Assembly: GCA_963930775.1 (NCBI GenBank)
Contig: OZ005698.1
Span: 7,880,501-7,944,500 of the forward strand
Length of the DNA: 64,000 bases
Direction of reading: 5' to 3'
Origin: Cliona cf. orientalis
Taxonomy: Eukaryota > Porifera > Demospongiae > Clionaida > Clionaidae
Shown: positions 33,601 through 45,000 of the stretch, piece after piece
How positions within the stretch are numbered: the first letter of the stretch is position 1
Layout: each line of letters begins with the position of its first letter
Program-made: the position numbers and the translations under genes
Notes under the pieces: model-generated
Database searches by the model: none
Seen by the model: only the letters and a program-made list of their open reading frames with translations
Told to the model about the DNA's origin: nothing

Positions 33601-36600
33601 CAGGAATGCCGAACAGAAAATGCACGATTTGTAGCACTAGTAAGCCTTTTTGAGCAATTCGAAGTGCGTATAAACCAGTTTATCACCAATACCTACCGAT
33701 TGCCAATGGTTATGCTTACAGCACGCATCAATGCCTAGAACGCGAGATCTGGCGATTTTCGTGCCGTCAACGACAACGACTGTTTTACCCCTTGCGCATG
33801 CGCGCGGGGTAAATAATGAGCAAGTTGTACATGGAAATTGGAAGCCTCACCAAATACAACTCCTGCACACACTCACAACATGTGGAGCATACTTGCCAAT
33901 GGATATAATATATTAGTAAATAATGGAATTGCCACATTCTTGAATTGCTCTGGGAGATCATCAATCATTAAACTATTGCCCAGCTTTCAAACAGCCATGC
34001 TGTTGCTGTTGGAGCTACAAATATGTGACCAAAGATGACATCATAGGCATCCTACTGTCAATGACTAGCAATGACTATAGCAAGTACAAGCATCAATGTC
34101 TACTGTGTACAAGTGTTACTGTGTCTCACATCATTTGGCAGATCCACTGCAGCATGGTGACGCAGGAGCAGAAGAACTATTTCAGTAAGACCTTTAATGC
34201 TTGCTTTCCAAAGAATTGATAGTCCTTTCTGTAGCATGTGAAGGAGAGAGTTTTAGAGTGAGACACTAGTGGACAGTGATTGAATGTGAGCAGTGGGGAG
34301 AGCTAGGGAGCTGAACAATGACCACTCCCTCACTATGACATAAACTAGCTAGTGCTGGAAAAAGTTGTCCTCACAGAAAAACCCAAAAAACAGTACGTAC
34401 AAAATTTACCAGTTATCACTATGACAAGGACACAGAGAATTTCATATAGCATTGAAGGCAGAAACCACGACGTATGCATGTCTGCTATGAACAGCACATG
34501 CTGCATGTTTGTTACTCATACCTTGTATATCCCACTGGTTCACCATAACACCATGCCTTATCATTGGCCACATTATGCATACTTGTGTTACAGGATCAAT
34601 GCTCTCACCTTATTTCTGTAGTTCACATCTGCCCCATTCTTCACTAAAATCTCAGCAACATGGAGATGACCGTGGTCCACTGCTGTCACCAAAGCTGTCT
34701 CCCCGAAGTCATCCTGTACATGTGCAAGATAAGGAAAGACAATAGCTAATTCTACCACAAAATTTCTGCGATTGGTTAATCTTAGTTACTTTATGTACTA
34801 TAATATGTATCTCACCTTAGTTACCATGTCAATATCAGCACCATACTTGAGAAACAATTCAACCAGATCTCGTCTCCCATCATAACTGACATGCCAGAGA
34901 GGATGGTTGCCATGCTAACATACAGAACAAAACTTGTCAACACAGATACTTGTCTATTGTGGCACCTACTCTGTCATAGACATTAGGGTCAACCCCATGT
35001 GCTTGGAGAGACGAGAAATCTCTGATATCTGCAGTGCCTTCACAACAAAGCTCCAAAAATCTCTTCTCTTTAGCAGCCTGGGATATACAGAATTGACATA
35101 CCCATGATATTATTTAGCAACTCGGCCACATTAATTTTTATCCTGTGCGTATGCGCAAGAGGTAAAGTAAGTAGTTTGTCTATCGTTGTCGTCTGCACAA
35201 AAATTACCAGATCTGGAGCATCTGACCAACTCACAAACTCAACGAATCAATCAAACTTGGAGAAAAACTGAGTTCAGTATGCTTCAAATCGTGTCACAAA
35301 CAATGCCCTTCTATTGGCCACTGTAGCCACATCTATTGATAGTGCCTACTATGCTATATATGCAATTGTGCTTTCTGCTCATGTGCACAACCTATACTGG
35401 CAATGATCTTCAACAGATTCACGCGTGCATCTCTGTGCAGGATGCAGATGAAGCGCACAGAGTATATATTATGTGCTCCAAAGAGCTCTAGTTTATTCAG
35501 CATTATTATTTTACAATATACATGTATTATAACACTAACACACAATCTTCCTAAACCTGATGATCTATAGTATTCTTACTCAAAATTTCTCATTATATTA
35601 ATCAAATACAATGTAGTACTTGCCATTTGTGTCTCATCATAGATGATGACATCATCAATAGAGACGAGGACTATCCCATGGCTTCGGAAGAACTTCGACT
35701 TTGGAAATATGGCATCGGCGATGTGTTGTGGCACTGTCCATGTCACCTCCAGGCTTCCCGCTACTATCCTATCAATGACTGCTGTCAGAGAGGGAATCTC
35801 GTACTCCTCGGCAAAAGACTGCCACAGCTTCACAACATAGTCTAACGAAACCTGCGATATCTTTCGCTCAAGTTGAAGCACCACCTTGATCTTCTGGTAT
35901 TGCTTTGGGGTGAGCTTGGGAGAGGGTTGATCACATTCCTCATTAGAATCATCAGCAGACAAATTCTGGTACTCCATATAATCAATGAGCTTTGTTGTGA
36001 GGTAGAATCCAGAGAGACAGGCCTTGTACGCTTTCATAAGGCTCCCCACTTCTTGGTCATTTGGTAGAAACTGGTTGACTAGTCGCTCCAAAGGACTGTA
36101 GTGATGATAATCCCACAGATGTTTAAGGGTAATAGCGGCAAATAATTTCTTCACATCGGATGTCTCAGGAAAATCGTACTCGAAGAAGGTGATTAGAAAG
36201 TCCCTCACATTGCTGATATCACTCTGGGACTGGAGAGCCAACTGGACTTTCAATACAAGAGAGGAAAAAAGTGCTTTTATCTCTTCCACATTATAGCGAA
36301 TCATTTCCACACCTGTATAGTAGTAATATCTGATTCATTTCATATGCTTTTGAATATGCTACGATATAGCTTCTAAAAGTCAGCACAAATAAGAATGTTC
36401 AAACCTTTTAGAAGGAATTTAAGATGCACTCTGCTTACATAATAATATGTGACAACCACAGAAAATAGGCATAAAAAATTAGGGCTGCTGAATTTTAAAA
36501 CTGACTTTGTTGTCTCTTCACAGGGCTGGCTGGTGGTTGGACAATAGCAGAAGGTACTGAAGGAACAAATAATAATAATTATTATAATCAAGGGCTTATA

Positions 36601-38828
36601 GACCCCAAAGGGGGAGAGGGCATGTAACTGGCACCTGGCAAACTTCAAATCCATAGGCTAAAAATAGTAAAATCCACATTATCAGTCCATAGCACTAATG
36701 CAATCCAGACAGCAGCTGTTACTATAATTAGTTACAAACCACAGTCTGATTTGAATTTTGCTAGGTACACTATCATGTATGGCAGTTACATGCCCTCTCC
36801 CCCTTTGGGGTCTATAAGCCCTTGTTATAATAATATTATAGCTATTAAATCCAGTCAAATTAACATCAACTAGTTTATTGTCGCAATTGCATACAGGCGA
36901 GTGGTCATTACTCAGATAGCTACTAGATTGTTATGCTCAACCTAGTGATCATAATATTATTTCAAACTGCGTAAAAATTTGAAAATTCATACGAATAGTG
37001 ATGATAAATGTGTTCGTAAAGAAGTAACTATAGGCAGGCCATTCTCATAAAACAAACCCCAGGGTATTAGGTAGTTAAACTTAATGCTGGATCAGTTTAC
37101 CTCACATTATTCGTGAAGTCATACCTAATGGATGTTTAGCAGCCAGCTCCTTGCAGAGATATCTGTCCACCATAGCCACTGCTTTTAGTAGAGACCTCCA
37201 CGACGGTAAACCAAATCGCTGAGTGGAGTAGTTCTGCTTAATCCACTGGCCGAGGGCCTCACTCCAGCATCCAGCGATGTCCCTGGGACGGCTTTCTCTT
37301 ATCCTATCAATGTCGGCTTTAGCAAGACCAAGATAGGCACTGAGCTGCTCCCACTTGGCGGCTAGTGAGCCACACTCAACAGACACAACATTCCAGTCAT
37401 CCTCCTCTGTAGTGTGTACGTGCGTATTTGGAAAGAGGAAGTGTGTACACATGTGTAGTTAATAGTTATTTCGGCATTGCACTAAGTGGGAGGAAACATC
37501 TGTACCAAAACCAATAGGGGTAGCAGCCCCATATTATTAAATGGCGGTGAAATTAGCAAACTCATAGGAAGGGAGGAATCAATTCCAAGGGAGAATAACA
37601 GTATCCCTATACCCTTGAAATAAGTGTCAAGTATGTGTGATTATAAACACATGGAAGAGATGAGGGAAGGAACGTGTATGCATGGATAATAATATAGATG
37701 CATACAAATAATAGTATGACAATCCTCTTAATGGAATACTACAATGTCATGTGTATCTTACTGAGAGTCTTATTGCTGACGGTGGAGAGAAGCGCTTCAG
37801 TATCTATATGTGAAATAATAAAAGTGACTTAAATTAACTGACCGTGTGTATGCTGAAAGCCGAGTGCGTTGTATGCTATGGCATCGCTGGGGGAGGGGGT
37901 GACGGGGTGTGCATGTGGGTTCATCTGAGTGTACCCAATCCATATACACCTGTGCATCCACAACTTCGCATGTGTAGTTTCTAACACTAAGCAGACTCAC
38001 TCTTGGCTTCCAGTGGCATGTCTAGATAACTTTTAGCTGGATACAAACAAATAAGGTGACTGTACAGCAAAGGTGGATGCATCGTAATGGCTACATGTAA
38101 TTGTTTTTAGCTTGACGATGTGTTCTATTAGCATAAACATGGAACATGGATGGTAACAGTGTACTAGGTACTAGTCCATGTATATAGTCTACATTAAAAT
38201 ATATTATGAGTAGTTCAGAAATGCTATGATAATATTATTATTATTATTATGATAACTGACAAGCTATAAAATTAAGTATTGACGGCTTTCAAACATGTCC
38301 CTGGCCCTCAATGCAAACGGTGCAGAATTGCTCATACTTGACTTTAAGGATCTGGCCTGGGTGAAGCTACATGTCAATTCGGCCAGGCATATTGAATTAT
38401 TATTATTAGAATACTATCAGTGTAAGTATTTTAGAGAAAGTCCCAAGCTGGTTATAAACTATAAATTCCTCAATACCTTTTTCACTGTCATGATCGCTCG
38501 CTTCCTTCAGGTCGTCCGAGCTGGCGGTGGTGGTAATAGCTGGGTTCGTAGGAGTGTGTATTCTATCCCTTATCGTGGCGGCGTGAGGCTCTTGGTTGGC
38601 ACTAATCAGCGCCTCCTCCAGCTTGCTCCAGCTAGGCTCCAGATCCTCACGCTGAACCCACTTGGTCACCATGGCCTTTCTGCGCAAGCTGTTCCCACCA
38701 GAAAGCCCGCGAATCTCCTGGATGGTCTTGTCTGAGAGGCCGAGGTGTAATGCCACCTCCTCCCACTCGTCGATATCAAGTGCCTCCAGAAGACGACAGA
38801 CTTCATCAGTCGAAATGTTTTCGGACAT
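30647..38828 (-). CDS. Death-Death-unknown domain-ankyrin protein, unit 1 (17 exons, complete)
   Basis: Exons in transcription order: 38828-38477, 37803-37762, 37406-37125, 36556-36506, 36312-35624, 35077-34970, 34914-34816, 34713-34609, 34228-34130, 33411-33307, 32501-32412, 32300-32202, 32089-31991, 31930-31832, 31764-31666, 30981-30901, 30844-30647. They join in frame to 898 codons plus TAG. Residues ~8-92 are a Death domain (DEWEEVALHLGLSDKTIQEI), ~134-222 a second one (WEQLSAYLGLAKADIDRIRE). Residues 243-472 are an uncharacterised domain, 473-833 eleven ankyrin repeats, then an acidic tail. There is no signal peptide or membrane segment, so it is predicted to be intracellular. The start at 38828 (MSEN) is chosen over 38849 because MSE is conserved in unit 2. 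Exon 5 uses a GC donor. By family, Death domains assemble signalling complexes and ankyrin repeats bind proteins; the actual pathway is unknown. Confidence 0.87.
31088..31541. mobile_element. TA-target MITE in unit 1 (454 bp)
   Basis: Left end CCGTACCCTCGCGAAAGAGG; right end is the imperfect inverse (CCTCTTTCACGAGGATACAG). Flanked by TA on both sides (31086-31087, 31542-31543). The same intron of unit 3 reads AATATTATACTTTTGAAGC with no insert. Tc1/mariner-type targeting; no transposase frame. Confidence 0.8.
32626..33034. mobile_element. CCCCGCG-ended repeat element in unit 1 (copy a)
   Basis: An insert relative to the same intron of units 2 and 4. It starts near ACCCCGCGTGCTCTGTAGCC and ends GGACGCGGGGT. 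It shares its internal sequence (GGGTGTGGTCGATAAACCAC, GAGATCTGGCGATTTTCGTG) with the element at 33443-33812. Exact ends are uncertain. Confidence 0.6.
33443..33812. mobile_element. CCCCGCG-ended repeat element in unit 1 (copy b)
   Basis: Second member of the family at 32626, in the next intron. It contains TACCCCGCGC near 33463 and ends GCGCATGCGCGCGGGGTA. Unit 2 has ACAAAATTGAGCAAG at the matching place, without the insert. Further pieces of the family occur at 24365-24388 and, inverted, near 35140-35250. Confidence 0.65.
35136..35360. mobile_element. Remnant of the CCCCGCG-ended family, inverted
   Basis: Reads TATCCTGTGCGTATGCGCAAG then a TTTGTCTATCGTTGTCGTC stretch. These match, in reverse complement, the right part of the element at 32626-33034. 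It lies in the intron between exons 5 and 6 of unit 1. Boundaries are approximate. Confidence 0.45.
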
Positions 38829-39001
38829 CTTTATGATCGTATCCTGCACGCCACGCCCCCCTCATATAGGTGAATGTACAAAAACGCATGCGCACGGCGC
38901 TTGCTGACTGATCATGCAATATCAAAATTAGCTACACAATGTCATGTAGATGTACATACTGTTGACAGGGCTGTTACATTATAGTAATTCTAATTTCTGT
39001 T
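38829..39001. promoter_or_regulatory. Very short spacer between unit 1 start and unit 2 stop
   Basis: Only 173 bases separate the ATG of unit 1 from the stop codon of unit 2, both on the minus strand. Any separate promoter for unit 1 must lie here or inside the 3' part of unit 2. The spacers upstream of units 2 and 3 are longer (1,064 and 578 bases) and share a hairpin-forming block that is not seen here. Confidence 0.5.
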
Positions 39002-42000
39002 TTATGATACAGTTTCATCATACGAATGTTGTTGTGGAGCAGTATCACTTTCTTGATGTTTAGGAGTATCAGACGGTTCAGATCCATGCTCCAGGATATC
39101 CCTGAAAGTCTGTAAGCTTGTGACTTGGTCATGATGGCGGCTAGTTGACTGGAGAGGGGCTGGCACAAGATGACTTCTTGCAGTTGGCTGTGAGATAAAA
39201 CAGTATTAATGGCACCATAACAATAGCTATAACACTAGCTATACCTCATAGCCATACTGTTCCAATAGCTGACACACTGCTGTGTGAGACTCACTGCTAG
39301 CAAAATCATACGCCGCCAATCCATTCTATAAGCAAAACTTACTGTCAGATGTGATTGTATAAGAACATGTAAACATCAATTAACTCCCCCCCCCCCCCCC
39401 CACCCGCTTCATACCAATATTATTCATGGAGTGCTTCCAAGGAGGCACATGTACAAATGTGCATGTACCGTATAATTATGTTCTAATAAAGGCGCCACTC
39501 TAATTTAGGCGCCCTTTGAGACCTGCACAATTTTTTCGGTTCTAATTTAAGGCGCCTTTCCGGATATCAATTATTTTTTGGCGACACCTATTAAATTGGA
39601 ATATATTGCCACATGCCACGTGCAATAACGCAATCATGACTGCGGTACCGTTGATCGATCTATTGAGCTAGCTGCAGATTTCAAACAAAAGCTGTTTCTT
39701 ACATTTATGTGGGCACTTATATACTACTTACTGTCTTCTGGAATTAGAGATAACCATTTTGATGTCTACAGTACCAGCAACTCGAGCATGATTCAGTGAT
39801 CAGAGTGAAACATCCAAAAAGAACTGAAACTAGAACCATATTTTTGTTGTTTTCACCATCCATATATTATTCACTGCCACTAAATAGTACTGGTTAGTAA
39901 TAGCCTCTGGTAAAACTTCCAGAACCGTTCTAATTATAGCTCTTAGGGCCTCCCTAATTTAGGCGGCCTTTGACCTGCTCGAATTTTTCGGTTCTAATTG
40001 GAGGCGCCTTTGTGATCTGTAATTACTTTTTAGCAGCGCCTATATTACATTTTTTAGCAGTGCCTATATTACAAAGTATATGGTTGTTAACCTGATCTAG
40101 ATCTTGGGTTACCAAAAAACCAATTACACACATGGTTACAATGTCATTATTTTATATATACCTGGTCCTGGGCATCAATTTGAGCCCCAGCTCTGACCAG
40201 CTCTGTCACTATCGATGAATGACCTCTCCAGGCAGCAATCATTAGTCCTGTTCTGCCTTCCTGTATGTAATAATAAATGATGTATAATTATTAAGATAAA
40301 ACCAACTTTATTCTTGAGTTCAATGTTTGTGTTGGATTGGATTAGTAATTTCACGATATCTGTGTTGCCACGGTCACATGCAACTTGAAGAGATGAGTCA
40401 CCATACTGTGGAGGAATACAAAAATGTGGTATAATAAGAAAATAAAGAGATTATTTTTTAAAAAACCTTAGTCTGATAATTAACGGTTGCTCCATGTTCA
40501 ACTAGGAATCTTGCCACCTCAATGTGATTTTCACCAGAAGCAGCAATCAGTGGAGTAGCAGCATACTCACTCTGTGGTGAACATGAAAATAGTGAAGATG
40601 TGAATAATACTGAGTATGCTGGGGGCTCAGTCAATAATACAAACTGAGACTAGTGGTATTGTATAGTGCACTACTCACGTCAGTCGGCTGGTTGATGGCT
40701 GCATGATGATGAACCAGCAGCTGGACCATCTCAATATTGCCTGCTTGACTGGAGACATATAGGGGGGACTGTACTCCCTGTAGAGAGAGAGAACAGTGGA
40801 GTATCACATGACCTCCAAGAATGATGAAGCTATCCACATGTTAGTTTCAGATGTGCTGCTACACTGTATACATCTGTACATTACACAGTGCTGTACTTTA
40901 TTGATGTCCGCCCCATGGGTCAGGAGCAGCTCCACTAGCCCCGGGTAGTTGTTCTTAGCAGCAAAGTACATTGGTGTTACCCCGTCCTGCATTAGAAATA
41001 AGAGAAAATTCAATAAACCCCTCCCACTGCGTGAAACCCTTGTACAAGTATGCGCACTGAAATAAGGACGTCTCTTTATTCAGGACACTACCTAGGCTCC
41101 AAGCTAGAGTACAAGACTATCCCCTAAATGAGGGCACCTTGCTAATCAGGACATTTTCAGCTGTTCCAGGAGTGACCATAATAGAGAGGTGCAACTGTAA
41201 TGCACACAAGTAAAATAATCATGTTGAGCCCACTACAATTGCATTAATGACACATACACTACAATGACTGTGTACACAATCATAGAGAGAAACCCCACCT
41301 TGCTCTAAACTGAGCACATACACCATTCTGCTATGTTGACCATGGACATGCGATGGTCTCACCTTACTAAGGTAGTTCACATCAGCCCCGTGGTTGATGA
41401 GTAGAGCTGCTGGATCATAATGACCTTCCTGGCAGGCACCAAATAAGGCTGTTTCTCCATATTCATCCTGCATGAGCTGAGACAATATAACACAAAATTG
41501 AGCAAGTTGCACATGGAAATCTGAAGGCTCACCAACTACAACTCCACCCATTCACAGCATGTGGAGCAGACACATGCACAAAAGAGTTAGTGAAATTGCC
41601 ACAAATATTCTTAAGAAGATCAGTAATTTATTGACCAGTTTTCCAAGTAACCATGCTGTTGCTGTTGGAGCTACAAATCTGTGACGACATCATAGGCGTC
41701 CTACTGTCAATGACTAGCAATTACTATAGCAAGAACAAGCATCAATGTCTACTGTGTACATAGTGTTACTGTGTCTCACATCAGTAGGCAGATCCACTGC
41801 AGCATGGTGACGCAGGAGCAGAAGAACTATTGCAGTATGTTCCTTGAAGCTTGCTTTCCAAAGAATTGATACTCCTTTCTGTATACATCATCATAATCAT
41901 CAAGGAGAGAGTTTTAGAGTGAGACACTAGTGGACAGTGATTGAAAGTGAGCAGTGGGGAGAGCTAGGGAGCTGAACAATGACCACTCCCTCACTATGAC

Positions 42001-45000
42001 ATAAACTAGCTAGTGCTGGCAAAAGTTGTCCTCACAGGAAAACCCAAAACACAGTACGTACAAAATCAATGACTAGGACACAGAGAGTATTTAATGTGAA
42101 AGGGAGGAACCACAATGTATGCATGTCTGCTATGAACAGCACATGCTGCATATTTGTTACTCATATCCCACTGGTTCACCATAATACCATACCTTATCAT
42201 TGGCCACATTATGCATACTTGTGTTACAGGGATCAACACTCTCACCTTATTTCTGTAGTTCACATCTGCCCCATTCTTAACTAAAATCTCAGCAACATGG
42301 AGATGACCTTTACTCACTGCTGCCACCAAAGCTGTGTCCCCGAAGTCATCCTGTATATACAAGTCAATGGAAATGAATAGCTAATTCCACCACAAATATT
42401 ATTCAGGCAAACGTAATAATATTTATGTATCTCACCTTAGTTGCCATGTCAATATCAGCACAATACTTGAGGAACAATTCAACCAGGTCTGGTTTCCCAC
42501 GATAGCTGATGCACCAGAGGGGATGGTTGCCATCCTAACATACAGAATAAGATGTCAACACAGATACCGTATTTATTAGAAGCCGCACCCCAATTAGTAG
42601 CCACCCACGAATAGTAGCCGCATGCATGCGCAGACACAATTTAGTGGGTGTGGTCACGATTGCAAGCCACGAACGATTGTTAGTTCGAGGGAAAACATGG
42701 CAGAAAATGCCCTTGGCTTGGTTTTACTGTTTATTTCTCAAACGTCTATAGCTCAAATATTCAAATATCAGTCATGTAAATCAAGTCTACCGTGTCAATG
42801 TCACCAAGAGGTGTCGCTCCAAATTAATAAAACTGCCCTCAACTAAGAACCGCCCTCGATTAGTAGCCGCACTCCAGCAAGGCTGAAATTAATAGTAGCC
42901 ATGGCTACTATTCAAATACCGTACAGCGGGAAATTTTCGAGGGAGAAAACTTTCGCGGATCGGTAGGAAAGGAGCATTTCGCGGAGAAAACTTTCGCGGA
43001 ACGTTAAAACTAGTCGCATAATGGGTGTGGCATGCCTAGAATTTCGTGGAGAAAATTTTCGCGGATGGCTGAAAAATCGCGAAATTCGTGAAAATTTTCT
43101 CCCTCGAAAATTTCCCGCTATACGGTAAATACGGTACTTGTCTAATGCCATGCAGTGGCACCTACTTCATCATAGATATCAGGGTCCACCCCCTGGGCTA
43201 GGAGGGACGAGAAATCTCTGATGTCTGCAGTGCCATCATAACAAAGCTCCAAAAATCTCTTCTCTTTAGCAGCCTGTGGATATAGAAAATGGAAATAATC
43301 ACATAGTATTAATTAGCAACTCTGCCACAATGTTTTTATCTAGAATTTACAATGTATCTAACGCTAATACAGCACTTGACACAATTTCCTAAAACCCAAT
43401 GATCTAAAGTATTCTCCCTCAAATTTCTCGTTTTATTAATCGAATACAATAATATTATACTTACCATTTGTTTCTCGTCATAGATGATGACATCATCAAT
43501 AGAGACGAGGACTATCCCATGGCTTCGGAAGAACTTTGACCTTGGAAAGATGGCATCCGCAATGTGTTGTGGCACTCTCCATGTTACCTCCAGGCTCCCT
43601 GCTACTATCCTATCAATGACTGCCGTCAGAGAGGGAATCTCGTACTCCTCGGCAAAAGACTGCCACAGCTTCACAACGTAGTCTAACGAAACTTGCGATA
43701 TCTTTCGCTTAAGTTGAAGCACCAACTTGATCTTCTTGTACTGCTCTGTGGTGAGCTTTGGAGAGGGTTGATCACATTCCTCATCTGCAGATAAATTCTG
43801 GTACTCCATATAATCAATAAGCTTTGTTGTGAGGTAGAATCCAGAGAGATGGGCCTTGTACGCTTTCATTAGGCTCCCCACTTTTTGGTCATTTGGTAGA
43901 AACTTGTTGACCAGTCGTTCCAAAGGGCTGAAATGATGATAATCCCACAGATGTTTGAGGGTGATAGCAGCAAATAATTTCTTCACATCGGATGTCTCAG
44001 GAAAATCGAACTCGAAGAAGGTGATTAGAAAGTCCCTCACATTGCTGATATCACTCTGGGACTGGAGAGCCAACTGGACTTCGAGCACAAGGGAGGAAAA
44101 AAGTGCTTTTATCTCTTCCACATTATAGCGAATCATTTCCACACCTGCACAGTAGTAACATCTGATTCATTTCATATGCTTTTGAATATGCTACGATATA
44201 GCTTCTAAAATTCAGCACAAATAAGAATGTTCAAACCTTTAAAAAGAATTTAAGATGCATTCTGCTTACATAATAATATGTGACAATCACAGAAAACAGG
44301 CATCAAAAATTAGGGGTGCTGAATTTTAAAACTGACTTTGTTGTCTCTTCACAGGGCTGGCTGGCGGTTGGACAATAGCAGAAGATACTAAAGGAACAAA
44401 TAATAATAATTATTATAATATTGCTTCATACTAAAATTCAGTCAAATTAACATCAAGCAGGACAAACTAGTTTATTGTCACACAAATGCATACAAGCAAG
44501 TGGTCATTACTCAGATAGCTACTAGATCGTTATGCTCAACCTAGAGATCATATATTATTTCAAACTGCGTTAAAATTTGAAAATTCATGCGAGTAGTGAT
44601 AATAAATGTGTTTGTGAAGAAGTATATGTAACTATAGGCAGGCCATTCTCATAATACAAACCACAGGGTTTTAGGTAGTTAAACTTAATACTAGGATCAG
44701 TTTATATCATATTATTCGTGAAGTCATACCTAATGGATGCTTAGTGGCCAGCTCCTTGCAGAGATGTCTGTCCACCATAGCCACTGCTTTTAGTAGAGAC
44801 CTCCACGACGGTAAACCAAATCGCTGAGTGGAGTAGTTCTGCTTAATCCACTGGCTGAGGGCCTCGCTCCAGCATCCAGCAATGTCCCTGGGACGGCTTT
44901 CTCTTATCCTATCAATGTCGGCTTTAGCAAGACCAAGACAGGCACTGAGCTGCTCCCACTTGGCAGCTAGTGAGCCACACTCAACTGACACAACATTCCA

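Noticed and set aside
36520..36560. Acceptor-like CTCTTCACAG followed by GGCTGG on the plus strand, repeated in every unit
   Set aside because: It is the reverse complement of exon 4 of the death/ankyrin genes; there is no plus-strand frame to go with it.
42912..43151. 79-codon Arg/Phe-rich minus-strand frame
   Set aside because: Lies almost wholly within the nested MITE and reflects its TTTTCGCGGA repeats.
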